Positions 35,296 to 44,376 of a stretch of DNA of 64,000 nucleotides are shown in pieces (the first letter of the stretch is position 1; each line of letters begins with the position of its first letter). The notes below the pieces were generated by a model. It was given only the letters and a program-made list of their open reading frames with translations, did not search any database and was not told where the DNA came from. Source of the stretch: CAZUGO01 sp964619935 (GTDB lineage: Bacteria; Planctomycetota; Phycisphaerae; UBA1845; CAIVHJ01); contig CAZUGO010000032.1 of assembly GCA_964619935.1 (NCBI GenBank), positions 1 through 64,000 of the forward strand, given 5' to 3'. Made by a program: the position numbers and the translations under genes.

Positions 35296-36519
35296 TCAGC
35301 CGCCGTGGCAGTAGATCTCCGGGAAGGCGGCGTAAAAGGCGGCACAGCGGACCAGATGGTTGATGGGCACGGAATCGTTCACTGTGTGGGCGACGTCCTC
35401 GGCCGCCGGGCCGAATCCCACGCACGGAATCCCGAACATCCCAGCGATCGATACCGCATTGGTGCTGAAGGTCCACCGGCCGACGTTGCACTTCCTGTGG
35501 AACAGTGCCCGATAGGTCCGGGCGGCGGCCTGCACCTGGGCGGCATCCTCAGCGGCGCACCACGTGGGAAAGTAGTGCGGCGTTTCGTAAACCAGCCCGG
35601 TGTAGCTGGGCTTGCGATAGATGGGAATCTCGACCCGGCCACGAACCCGGGCCCGGCGAACCGCGTCCCGGATTTCCCGCAAGGCACCGGCCCGGGTTTC
35701 GCCGGTGGTTAACCGCCGGTCCAGGTGAATGTAGGCCTCGCCGGGAACGGCACACCTGCTGGGCGTCTTGCAATCCACGTAGGACACCGTGATGGTGCCG
35801 TTGCCCAGGAAGGCGTCTTCCCGGAGGCGATGGTTGAGTTCCTCGATTTCGCGAATGACCCGGGCGATCTTGTAGATGGCGTTGTCGCCCTTGTGTGGCA
35901 TGGACCCGTGGCAGGACCGGCCCTTGACCGTGACGCCGACTTCCATTCGACCCCGCTGGCCCCGCAACACCTGGCAATTGGTGGAATCGGTCACCACCAC
36001 GCACTCCGGGCGAATGCCGTCCTCCTGCACGATGTACTGCCAGCACAAGCCGTCGCAGTCCTCTTCCATGACCGTACAGGTCAGCAGCAAGGACCACTCC
36101 GGGCTGACCAGACGCAGGTCCTTGATCATCCGGGCGGCGTAGACCATCGCCGGGATGGCCCCTTCCTGATCGCCGGCACCACGGCCGTACACGACTCCGC
36201 CGGCGACTTTCCCGCGGTACGGGTCGTGTTTCCACTCCGCCGGATCGCCGATACCGACGGTGTCGACGTGGGCATCGATGGCGATCAGCCGCGGTCCGCG
36301 GCCGATCTGGGCCAACAGGTTGCCCATGGGGTCGGTCCAGATGCGGTCGAAGCACTTGAGCGCCTTCATCTCCTTCTGGATTCGTCCGATGACCGCTCCT
36401 TCCCGCCCGCTCTCGGACGGAATCGCCACCAGGTCCCGCAAGAATGAGACCATCGGTTTGCGGTAATGCTCGGATCGTTTCAGGATCGCCGGAATCGGGA
36501 CGGGGGTCTGCGTGGTCAC
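35296..36519 (-). CDS. ygeY: YgeY family M20 hydrolase (selenium metabolism-linked)
   Basis: A binuclear zinc hydrolase of the M20 family, a marker of the selenium-dependent Mo-hydroxylase set and probably a deacylase or amidase for a ureido or carbamoyl intermediate of purine breakdown. The 407-residue protein has the metal motifs DAHVDTV, GRGAGDQEGA (Asp bridge), MEEDCDG and a C-terminal VAHTVNDSV. ATG 36519 starts 6 bases after the cysteine desulfurase stop, so it is the last gene of the nuclease-fusion/NifS/YgeY operon. Confidence 0.9.
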   Translation of the reverse strand: MTTQTPVPIPAILKRSEHYRKPMVSFLRDLVAIPSESGREGAVIGRIQKEMKALKCFDRIWTDPMGNLLAQIGRGPRLIAIDAHVDTVGIGDPAEWKHDPYRGKVAGGVVYGRGAGDQEGAIPAMVYAARMIKDLRLVSPEWSLLLTCTVMEEDCDGLCWQYIVQEDGIRPECVVVTDSTNCQVLRGQRGRMEVGVTVKGRSCHGSMPHKGDNAIYKIARVIREIEELNHRLREDAFLGNGTITVSYVDCKTPSRCAVPGEAYIHLDRRLTTGETRAGALREIRDAVRRARVRGRVEIPIYRKPSYTGLVYETPHYFPTWCAAEDAAQVQAAARTYRALFHRKCNVGRWTFSTNAVSIAGMFGIPCVGFGPAAEDVAHTVNDSVPINHLVRCAAFYAAFPEIYCHGG

Positions 36520-36525
36520 GAGGGT

Positions 36526-37707
36526 TTACTCCATGGACGTGGGGGAGTCGGTCCGGCGCCGCAGGGCGGCCACGGTGGTCGCCAGCCGGTCAATGACCTG
36601 TTCGATCTGGGCGGCATCGGTCGGGCGCCCCAGAGAACAGCGCACAGCGCTGTAGGCCCGGTCCGGGGGCAGGTTCATGGCCCGCAACACGTGACTGGGA
36701 CCGGGGTCTGCGGAGGTGCATGCCGCGCCGCGGCTGATGGCCAGCCCGTCAAGCGCTTGGATGAGTTCATCGGCGGCGATCCCTGGGAAGCTCACGTGCA
36801 GCGTATTGGGCAACCGCTCGCTGGGGTGCCCGTTGAGCCGGACGTCACCCAGGCGCTCCTGCAGCCCGGCGAGCAGGCGGTCGCGCAAGCGGGTCAACCG
36901 GGTCGCTTCTGCAAGCTGCTGCCGAGCGCACAACTCGGCGGCCGCTCCGAAGCCGACGATCGCCGGCACATTCAAGGTGCCGCTGCGCAGGCCGTGCTCG
37001 TGACCGCCGCCGTGCAGCAACGGTTCAAGGCGGATCGCGGGCTGCCTGCGGCGGAGCCACAGGAGTCCGACTCCCTTGGGTCCATGAATCTTATGGCCGC
37101 TGGCGCTCAGCAGGTCGACGGCCAACCGGGTCAGGTCAATGGGTATGCGACCGTACGCCTGAGCGGCGTCACAATGCAGCCACACGCCGGCATCCCGGCA
37201 CATCTCGGCGACTGCTGCGATGGGCTGCAAGGTTCCGGTCTCGTTGTTGGCCATCATGATCGTAACCAACAAAGCACCAGGCAGAGCGTCTGCCAGGGCC
37301 TGGAGATCAACCACGCCGTGGCCGTCGACCCCCACCGTGGTGACCTCGAAGCCCTCGCGCTTGAGCTGCCGGCAGGGGTCCAGGACCGCGGGATGTTCGG
37401 TGGCCTGGGTGACGATGCGGCGCGACCGCCCAGAAGCACGGCGGGCCAGCCCCAGCAATGCCAGGTTACAGCTCTCGGTCGCGCCGCTGGTCCAGATGAT
37501 CTCAGCGGCGCTGGCGCCGATCAGTTCGGCGGCCTGGACCCGAGCCCGCTCCACCGCGCGGGCGGCAACCGCGCCGTAGTCGTGATCCAGGCTGGCGGCA
37601 TTGCCGAAGTGATCGCAGAAAAACGGTTCCATCGCGGCACGGACCTGCGGATCGAGCGGCGTCGTCGCGTTGTAATCCAGATAAATCGGTTGGGCAGTCG
37701 GACTCAT
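36526..37707 (-). CDS. NifS/IscS-type cysteine desulfurase (possible Se donor)
   Basis: PLP enzyme that takes sulfur, or selenium from selenocysteine, to an active-site Cys. The 393-residue chain has YLDYNATTPLD, the PLP lysine Lys206 (SASGHKIHGPKG), and the mobile-loop Cys330 (RGAACTSADPGPSH). All expected positions are present. ATG 37707 overlaps the stop of the upstream fusion gene by 4 bases, and ygeY follows after 6 bases. No iscU or iscA is near, so general Fe-S assembly is less likely than supplying S or Se to the molybdenum hydroxylase, which needs a terminal chalcogen ligand. NifS-like proteins are known members of this gene set. Confidence 0.88.
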   Translation of the reverse strand: MSPTAQPIYLDYNATTPLDPQVRAAMEPFFCDHFGNAASLDHDYGAVAARAVERARVQAAELIGASAAEIIWTSGATESCNLALLGLARRASGRSRRIVTQATEHPAVLDPCRQLKREGFEVTTVGVDGHGVVDLQALADALPGALLVTIMMANNETGTLQPIAAVAEMCRDAGVWLHCDAAQAYGRIPIDLTRLAVDLLSASGHKIHGPKGVGLLWLRRRQPAIRLEPLLHGGGHEHGLRSGTLNVPAIVGFGAAAELCARQQLAEATRLTRLRDRLLAGLQERLGDVRLNGHPSERLPNTLHVSFPGIAADELIQALDGLAISRGAACTSADPGPSHVLRAMNLPPDRAYSAVRCSLGRPTDAAQIEQVIDRLATTVAALRRRTDSPTSME

Positions 37708-39782
37708 TGGGGGATTCGCCGGCCGTCCTTCAGCACCAGGATGGGCCGCCGCAGAACCGAGATGTCTGCAAACGGATCGCCCGGAAGGACCAGCAGATCG
37801 GCGCGGCATTGCGGCGCGATGCGACCCAGGTCCACCGAGCGCCCCACAACCGCTGCGGCGGTGCGGGTGGCTGCGGTCAGCGCTTGCTGTGGCGACATGC
37901 CGTATGCGACCATCAACTCCAGCTCACGGCAGTTCTGGCCGTGTTCAAACACGCCGGCACCGCTGCCGCAGGCAATGGTCACTCCGGCAGCCAGGGCCTT
38001 GGCGATCAGGGCCTTGGACTGGGCGATGTGCGGGTGATCCGGGTCGCCCGCTGACCACCCGGCGGCGCGGGCGCTGGCTTCGGCGGCGGCCAGCGCGGGA
38101 CACAGCACGACGCCGCGCTGGCTCATCAGTTGCAGCACTTCGGGCGATGCTTCGGTTCCGGGTTCGATGGTCTTGACGCCGGCGAGTACCGCCCGGCGGA
38201 TGCCGTCGTCGGAGTTGGCGTGGGCTGCGACGGCCACCCCGCTCGCGCTGCACTCATCGACTCCGGCGGCCAGTTCCTCGGTGGAATAGGTCGGGAGCGA
38301 CGCGGCGCCCGGTCGTCGGGGGCCGTCGGCGTCGACCATGATCCAGTCCGCGCCGCCCGCGAGCTGCTCGCGGACCGCCCGCCGAACACCGTCCACTCCG
38401 TCGGCAACCTGGGCGCCCCTGGGCACATCCCACTGCGGATCAAGCCCGCCGGGTTCGTCGCCGCCGCTTGCCACAATGGCCCGGGTGGCCGCAAAGATCC
38501 GCGGCCCGATCACCACCTCCCCGGTCACCGCGTCACGCAATGCCAGGTCAGCGAATTCGGCGCCCTCAGTACCCAGGTCGCGCACCGTGGTGAACCCGCT
38601 CTGCAGGGTTCGGCGCATGGCCGCCACCGCTCGAATGGTTCGCAGCTCGGCGGATTCCTTCGACACCTGGTCCTTCCAGGGTGCCTGGTCGGGGGGCCGT
38701 AACAGCAGGTGGATGTGCAGGTCGATGAGGCCGGGGACCACGGTGGCGCCGCGGTAATCCAGGTGGTCCGCATCGGCTGGAATGCTCGGATCACTGGATG
38801 GCACGATCCGCTCAATCACTCCGTCGCGAATCACGATCGCATGATCCTGCAGGTAGCCGGTGCCGTCGGCCGTCAGCACCTGGGCGCCACGGAGCACCAC
38901 TCGATCCGCCGTGGATGGGGCCGCCGCGGCCACCGGCGGCGCGAAGGGCGGCGGCCGGGTGGTGTCGAACACGGCGTTCAGCAGCGCGGCCAGGCGCACT
39001 CCGCCGGTCGCCAGTTGTTGGTCGACCACTGGAATGTTGCGCTGGAAGTACGCGTCGGCCAGTTGCCCATCCTTGGGTATATCGTAAGCGTACTCCACCG
39101 CCAGGGCGTAGCTGTCGGTGGCCCAGTCGCTGGGCATGAGGTTGCGGCTCCACTCCGAGAGCTGTTGCGGTCGTAATCCGGCGAGCAGGGTGTCGGCGTA
39201 TTGTTGCCACGGCCGCCGGGTGTGCCTGATCAGGCCGGAATCCCAGACCCGGTGCAGATTGGTGTTGTCCTCGAAGAAGCGGACCTTGAGATCGTTGCCG
39301 CCGCGGTCCCGGGCATGCGAGACGTGCAGCGGCTGATGGACGTCGCCGACGAAATGTACCAAAAACTTCAGGGCCTCGATGCGGGCGTCGCGCCCCGCAT
39401 GGGGGTCGCCGAGCACCGTCGCATATTCCCGAATGGCCGACACCACACAGCCGTTCGAACAATGGGCTGCAAGATCGAATTGCCGGGTTCCCGGGGGGAG
39501 GTTGGCATAGTGCAGCGGTCGGGCCCAGTCGTAGCTGCGATTGCCCTTGATCTCGTCGGCCCAGGTCGAGACCTCGGCCAAGGTTTTCCGGTCGAGCAAT
39601 TCGAGCACGCCTGCCGCGGCCTGCGGCGTCAGGAAGCGCGCGGCGATATAACCGACGATGCGATGTCCGTCGGCGCCCCAGGCCTGGCATGGCCGGGGTG
39701 CCGCCAGGATTACGGTGCCGATTGCCACGACGCCGGCTAGCACCCAAGGGCGTGGCCTCGCAGAAGCGGCTCGCGGAATCAC
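37704..39782 (-). CDS. Fusion of S1/P1 nuclease and degenerate amidohydrolase, exported
   Basis: A 692-residue two-domain exported protein. A signal peptide ends at CQA, so cleavage would expose Trp35 as the N-terminal zinc ligand. The S1/P1 nuclease domain (35 to about 285) keeps all expected zinc ligands: Trp35, His40, Asp76, His91, His143, Asp147, His153, His177 and Asp181. It probably cuts single-stranded DNA/RNA to nucleotides. From about 290 to the end is an amidohydrolase-like barrel with the first metal motif intact (His356, His358), but the expected later ligands read Met482 (usually Lys), Pro541 (IEPG for IEHG) and Gly608 (GSG for GTD). It overlaps the cysteine desulfurase gene by 4 bases. 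Confidence 0.88.
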   Translation of the reverse strand: MIPRAASARPRPWVLAGVVAIGTVILAAPRPCQAWGADGHRIVGYIAARFLTPQAAAGVLELLDRKTLAEVSTWADEIKGNRSYDWARPLHYANLPPGTRQFDLAAHCSNGCVVSAIREYATVLGDPHAGRDARIEALKFLVHFVGDVHQPLHVSHARDRGGNDLKVRFFEDNTNLHRVWDSGLIRHTRRPWQQYADTLLAGLRPQQLSEWSRNLMPSDWATDSYALAVEYAYDIPKDGQLADAYFQRNIPVVDQQLATGGVRLAALLNAVFDTTRPPPFAPPVAAAAPSTADRVVLRGAQVLTADGTGYLQDHAIVIRDGVIERIVPSSDPSIPADADHLDYRGATVVPGLIDLHIHLLLRPPDQAPWKDQVSKESAELRTIRAVAAMRRTLQSGFTTVRDLGTEGAEFADLALRDAVTGEVVIGPRIFAATRAIVASGGDEPGGLDPQWDVPRGAQVADGVDGVRRAVREQLAGGADWIMVDADGPRRPGAASLPTYSTEELAAGVDECSASGVAVAAHANSDDGIRRAVLAGVKTIEPGTEASPEVLQLMSQRGVVLCPALAAAEASARAAGWSAGDPDHPHIAQSKALIAKALAAGVTIACGSGAGVFEHGQNCRELELMVAYGMSPQQALTAATRTAAAVVGRSVDLGRIAPQCRADLLVLPGDPFADISVLRRPILVLKDGRRIPQ

Positions 39783-40110
39783 AGTGCTGGCTCCTTACCA
39801 GGGGCGGACAGATCGTTGCGTCGCAGGTGTCCAATGATACCGGGTCTGGGAATGGCAAACTACGGAGCTGCCGGTGGCCTGTCAACGGGGTGGCTGACGG
39901 CGGACTCGAGGGCACAGCAGTTTTCGTCCGTCATGGCCTGGAGGGGTGCTGGCGCGCCTGCAGTCCAAGACACCCCGGATCGCTTGCATCACCGGGCGGG
40001 CGTTGTATCCTCGTGTCGCTGTGCGTTTGGTTTCGTCACCTTGAACTCCGGGCGGCTCGCCGCAGGGCCATGGCCGGCATGCGGGGCGCCTGGGGGGTCG
40101 GAGACTCGAA
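39783..40110. other. Divergent gap between the nuclease fusion and mscL, with candidate promoter
   Basis: 328 bases without a gene. TTGCAT (39984-39989) and TATCCT (40006-40011) are 16 bases apart and could form a promoter for mscL, about 100 bases before its start. Nothing else was recognised. Confidence 0.3.
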
Positions 40111-40536
40111 ATGGGAATGATCAAGGAATTCAAGGAATTCGCGGTCAAGGGAAACGCGGTCGATATGGCGGTCGGCATCATCATCGGCGGAGCCTTCGGC
40201 AAAATCGTCAGTTCGCTGGTTGCGGATGTGGTCATGCCGCCGATCGGCATTCTGTTGGGCAAGGTCGATTTCACCCAATTGTCTTGGATCCTCCAGCAGG
40301 CATCGGAGGAGGCCGAGGCCGTGGCCATCAACTACGGGACGTTCATCAACAACGTCATCGATTTTGTAATCGTGGCGTTTGTCATTTTCCTGGTGATCAA
40401 GCAGATGAATCGCTTCAAGAAGGCGCCGCCGCCGGCTGTGCCGACCACCCGGGACTGCCCGTACTGTCTGGGATCGATGCCGCTGAAAGCCACCCGATGC
40501 GGGCATTGTACCTCCGAGGTGCAGCCGGCGGGCTGA
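40111..40536 (+). CDS. mscL: Large-conductance mechanosensitive channel MscL with C-terminal Cys motif
   Basis: Pentameric inner-membrane channel that opens under hypo-osmotic shock. The 141-residue protein has the N-terminal FKEFAVKGNAVDMAVGIIIGGAFG pore helix region, DVVMPPIGILLG, and the second helix FVIVAFVIFLVIKQMN. The C-terminus carries CPYC and CGHC pairs that look like a zinc ribbon, also seen in some other MscL proteins. GGAG at 40099-40102 lies about 8 bases before the ATG. No operon partner. Confidence 0.95.
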   Translation: MGMIKEFKEFAVKGNAVDMAVGIIIGGAFGKIVSSLVADVVMPPIGILLGKVDFTQLSWILQQASEEAEAVAINYGTFINNVIDFVIVAFVIFLVIKQMNRFKKAPPPAVPTTRDCPYCLGSMPLKATRCGHCTSEVQPAG

Positions 40537-40718
40537 GGGCGCGGCTGGTCCAGCCGTGGGCCGCCTGGGTATGGTCCGATGTCCGGGTCAGCGCAGACCG
40601 GGCCATGCCCACGGGCGACCCCGGAACGAAAGTTATGCCTGGCGGGATCGATCGTGTTACTGTAATGATGGAAACGTTGGCGCACCGGGCCGGGGCAACC
40701 GCGAAGGAGGATTCCGTG

Positions 40719-42125
40719 ATGCGTATTGCACTGTGCTCGGTGATCTGGCTCTTGAGCAGAGCCATCTGGTGTGCCGGCCAGGTGGTGGCCTACACCGACG
40801 AGTCGGCGTTCATGAATGAGCTTACGGCCCAGGGGCTGGTCCCGGTCCAGGAAAGCTTCGAAGACGATCGAGCCTGGGGCACCGTGCGGTCGACAATCGT
40901 CGGCGGGCAGCACACCGCTCCTGAGATCCCCAACCTGGGGATTACCTGGTCGGCGAGCAGTTCGAACAACGAGATCACCACCGGCCCGGGCCCGGCGCGA
41001 ACCGGCGCCTGGGGCTTTTATTCCTTGCCCCACGGGGACTATCGCAACAACATCACCGATGGCTGGCACGGTGCGGCCGATCAGCCGCTGGCCGCCATGG
41101 GGGGCTGGGTGCGGACCAACACGCCGCTTGCGGCCGTGATCATGTTCCTGGACGGCGTGGCGCAGAACGCCATCGATTTCAGCGGCGACAACGTGCTCGA
41201 CGGTTCTTATCGTTTCTTCGGCGTGATCAGCACCGACGGGTTCTCGAGTTTCGACTACCGTGAGACCGAGGGCGCCATTGATGATCAGAAGTTCATCTTT
41301 GCCGACGATTTTACATTCGCCTTCGCCGGTGTGGTGCAGGATTGCAACGCCAACGGTGCTGCCGACCCGACCGACATCAACCAAGGGCTGAGCGAGGACT
41401 GCAACCTCAACTGGGTTCCGGACGAGTGCGAGATCGACGCCGGCAGCACCGCAGCGGGCGGCCCCTTCTTCTGCACGGCAAAGTGCGATCCCGATTGCAA
41501 CAACAATGGCATCCTGGATGCCTGCGAGGTGCTGGAGTCCTTGACCTATGCCTCCGGGTTACTGTCGCCGATCGGCTTTGGGGAGCCTCAGGCGTTCACG
41601 ATCAGTGCTCCGCCGGCGTCGCAAGCGGATGTCATTCTGACGTTCGCCGCTTACGCGAACCTGGGCGGTGCCGCGGACCACGTGGCCGTAGACGTCAACG
41701 GCATTGCCGCCGGAAGCGTCTTCGGTACGAATGGCAGCGACTGCCCGGAGACCCAGCCGGATGTGGCTTCACTGATTGTTCCCATGGCGCTGTTCAACAG
41801 CGCTGTCGGCGGCGGTGACGTGGTCATCACCATGACGCCGTCGGCGGAGGTCGACCCCGGCGAGTGCGATCTGCCGACGTCCATTGAGGTCCAGGCACAG
41901 GTGTTCGTGTCCTCATCGGCCGACCTTGACCAGGACGGTGTGCCGGACGAATGTCAGTGCCCGGCCGACCTCACCCAGAACGCCCAAGTCGATGCGGCGG
42001 ATCTGGCGCAGCTCCTGGGCGCCTGGGGGACCGCCGAAGCGGTCGCCGATCTTAATGGGGATGGCTCCGTTGATGCCGCTGATCTGGCAGCGCTCCTTGG
42101 TGCCTGGGGCCCGTGCACCGGCTGA
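40719..42125 (+). CDS. Secreted protein with calcium-loop repeats and C-terminal dockerin
   Basis: A 468-residue exported protein. AAGGAGG (40704-40710) lies 8 bases before ATG 40719, which opens a signal peptide (ALCSVIWLLSRAIWCAG). The first 200 residues form a beta-sandwich-like domain with a conserved FSSFDY...DDFTFAF ending, resembling PEP-anchor-type beta domains. Asp-rich repeats follow (DCNANGAADPTDIN, DCNLNWVPDECEI, DCNNNGILDACEV), then a second beta domain, then a paired dockerin (about 41955-42120). No enzyme signature was seen. Function unknown; a structural or adhesive role is plausible. It converges with a di-heme protein gene. Confidence 0.78.
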   Translation: MRIALCSVIWLLSRAIWCAGQVVAYTDESAFMNELTAQGLVPVQESFEDDRAWGTVRSTIVGGQHTAPEIPNLGITWSASSSNNEITTGPGPARTGAWGFYSLPHGDYRNNITDGWHGAADQPLAAMGGWVRTNTPLAAVIMFLDGVAQNAIDFSGDNVLDGSYRFFGVISTDGFSSFDYRETEGAIDDQKFIFADDFTFAFAGVVQDCNANGAADPTDINQGLSEDCNLNWVPDECEIDAGSTAAGGPFFCTAKCDPDCNNNGILDACEVLESLTYASGLLSPIGFGEPQAFTISAPPASQADVILTFAAYANLGGAADHVAVDVNGIAAGSVFGTNGSDCPETQPDVASLIVPMALFNSAVGGGDVVITMTPSAEVDPGECDLPTSIEVQAQVFVSSSADLDQDGVPDECQCPADLTQNAQVDAADLAQLLGAWGTAEAVADLNGDGSVDAADLAALLGAWGPCTG

Positions 42126-42153
42126 CCACCGGCCGCTGATCCGGGGCCGCCCC

Positions 42154-43593
42154 TTATGGGGAAACGCCGAGATCGGGATCGTCCTCCAGCGGCAGCAGGC
42201 CAACGGCGGTCCGCCGCGGGGTGCGCAGCGAACGGAGGAAATCCAGGACTGCGGTCTGCTCGCCGCCATCGAGGTCGGCAAAGGCATCCCGTGCCCCCTG
42301 GGCTTCGCCACCGTGGCGCATGATGGCTTCACCGAGGGTCAGCGATCGGCCGTCATGCATGTACGGAGCGGTGTCGGCCACGCCCCACAGCCGCGCCGTG
42401 GTAAACAACCGGTCCAGCGGGCTGCCGAACGCCTCAGCCAGCGCCGAGCCCATGTCGTGCCGCTTGAGATCGGCAAACAGGCGGATGATCAGGCCGCCCT
42501 CGGGCGTGGTTTCAAACTGGGTCGGTGCGGTGCCCAGATTGGACCGGGCATACACATTCGCGGTCGGATCGGCGGCGATCTCCGGAAAACTGTAGGTCAA
42601 GATGGGGCTGTCAGTGGTCAGCGCCGGGATGTGGCATTCGGCACATCCAATGTCGGAAAACAACTGGGCGCCGTTTTGTGCCGAGCGGCCCAGGGGTCGC
42701 TGGACCGGTCGCTCCAGGTTGGTCGCGAAGATCGACAGGGCCGACACTTCCCCGACGAGCACCTCGTCCGCCAAGCCGTCCTGGTCGTCGTCAATGCCCG
42801 CCCCGACCACTTCCGCCGGCTGCATCCCGAAATGAAACGGCAGCGCCTCCAGATCAAAGGCTCGGACCGTTGCAAACTCACCCTTGCGGCCGAACGGTCG
42901 GACCACCAGATCGTCATTGATGCCCGCAACACCGGCGGTGTCGAACTCGCCGTTTTCAAAGCGCAGCGTTCCGAAGCTGACACCCTTGGTGACCAGGGCG
43001 ATATCGACGCCCGGCTGCCTTTGGGCCGCGGCCTTCAGGGCCTGCAACTCCGCGGTCATCTCCTTCGCCAGCAGTTCGACCGCGCCCGACCCGAACAAAA
43101 ACGGCGGGTTGATGAACCGACCGTTGAAGCCGGCCATGCCGTTTTGACCCTCGTCGATGACGTCGATTTCCGTGGGCTGGAACATCACGTTCGTCACCGG
43201 CGTGCCCACGCCGCCGATTCCGAACATCGCCGGAACGGTGGCGTTGCTGACCACCGAATGACAGTCCAGGCAGCTCTGACCGTCCAAGCCGTTGACCCGC
43301 AGGAACGTGCCATTGCCTTGCAAGGTCGGCCGCCCGCCCGGGGTGATGGGGTCATTCGGGTCCATGGGTCCGTCGCCGTAGCCGTCGTGCTGGTTGAACG
43401 GCGTTGCAAAGACTCTCAATCCGGCACGGCGGATGGCTCGAAGCGACAACTGGCCGTTCTCGATCTGCTCTTGAGTGATCCGTTGCCCGCCCATTCGCGG
43501 ACCCTCATCGCCGACCTGCCCCAGGGCTGTGGGGCCGCTCAGTGCCGTGAGGAACACCGCAATACCCAACGTCATTCTGAAGGTTGCTTCCAT
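42154..43593 (-). CDS. Di-heme cytochrome c oxidoreductase (peroxidase/DHOR-like)
   Basis: A 479-residue exported protein with two c-type heme sites, CLDCH near residue 110 and CAECH near residue 315. The order and spacing fit the di-heme oxidoreductase family related to cytochrome c peroxidase and MauG. It has a signal peptide (MTLGIAVFLTALSGPTALG). It would act in the periplasm, reducing peroxide or oxidising a protein side chain; the substrate is unknown. AGGGAG about 8 bases before ATG 43593 decides the start over an in-frame GTG at 43602. It stands alone and converges with the dockerin protein upstream. Confidence 0.85.
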   Translation of the reverse strand: MEATFRMTLGIAVFLTALSGPTALGQVGDEGPRMGGQRITQEQIENGQLSLRAIRRAGLRVFATPFNQHDGYGDGPMDPNDPITPGGRPTLQGNGTFLRVNGLDGQSCLDCHSVVSNATVPAMFGIGGVGTPVTNVMFQPTEIDVIDEGQNGMAGFNGRFINPPFLFGSGAVELLAKEMTAELQALKAAAQRQPGVDIALVTKGVSFGTLRFENGEFDTAGVAGINDDLVVRPFGRKGEFATVRAFDLEALPFHFGMQPAEVVGAGIDDDQDGLADEVLVGEVSALSIFATNLERPVQRPLGRSAQNGAQLFSDIGCAECHIPALTTDSPILTYSFPEIAADPTANVYARSNLGTAPTQFETTPEGGLIIRLFADLKRHDMGSALAEAFGSPLDRLFTTARLWGVADTAPYMHDGRSLTLGEAIMRHGGEAQGARDAFADLDGGEQTAVLDFLRSLRTPRRTAVGLLPLEDDPDLGVSP

Positions 43594-44376
43594 GGAACTC
43601 ACTCCCTGCGCGGTCGCAGCGCGCGGCCGGCCAACTGAGATTCAAACTGCCGCCAGCGGATCTTCGCCAACCCCGGCAATTCGGGGATTATTCGATTCGT
43701 CGGGCAGTCCAGCACAGTGTACCGGCAGAATCCGGTTCTGCCATCAATTCTTAGAGAGCCCTAAGAGCGGGGCCATGCCGGCAGATTCGACGGCGGTAGC
43801 GCCTCGGCTCCGGAAGCGGCGGCCCGGCTGGTGACGCCCCATCGAGTCCGCAGGCGGCCAGCGCCGGAGTCCCTCGAGAATGAGGCCCGCGAGCGGAGGG
43901 AATCCGAGGCCGCGATGGAAGGCGGGGCGGCCGCCAGATATCGTGGACGTCCGCGGCACTTGGTGGCGGCTCACTGTTGATGCTGGGCAAATCGCTGCCT
44001 TGAACTCTACTACTTACTGTTTGACAATAGGTTATGTTCAATTGGCTAACCGGAGTGGGGAACTCCGGATCCGGTACGCGTGATGTGGGGGCTGGGCAGC
44101 GCCGTGAGTATAGTAATGTAGCGCGAAGAATCCCGCATGAATATCGGGCTTTCGCGCGAGCTTGCGCTTTCGCCGGCGGTTGCGGTGGGCCGGCCGGCAG
44201 CCCCTGAACGCGTTGGCCCGGCGGCCCTTAGCGATGTGGTTCCGGCCAGCGGGTCCGGCTGAGGCAGGACGTGGCCCCGTTCTTGCCGGGGTTGGGCTGC
44301 CTTGGGACTGCTGGTGAGCAGTGCCCCGGAACAAGTGGCAGTTTCGAAGCCGCGTCTTTTCAAGAGGAGCAGGGCC
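43594..44376. other. 783-bp gap without a gene, with a perfect hairpin
   Basis: No convincing coding region. CCGGAGT (44050-44056) and ACTCCGG (44062-44068) form a 7-bp stem with a 5-base loop. TTGACA at 44021-44026 lies 24 bases before it but has no good -10 partner. The AT-rich stretch 44005-44045 is the likeliest place for a promoter of the HAF-repeat gene, but none can be assigned. Confidence 0.35.
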
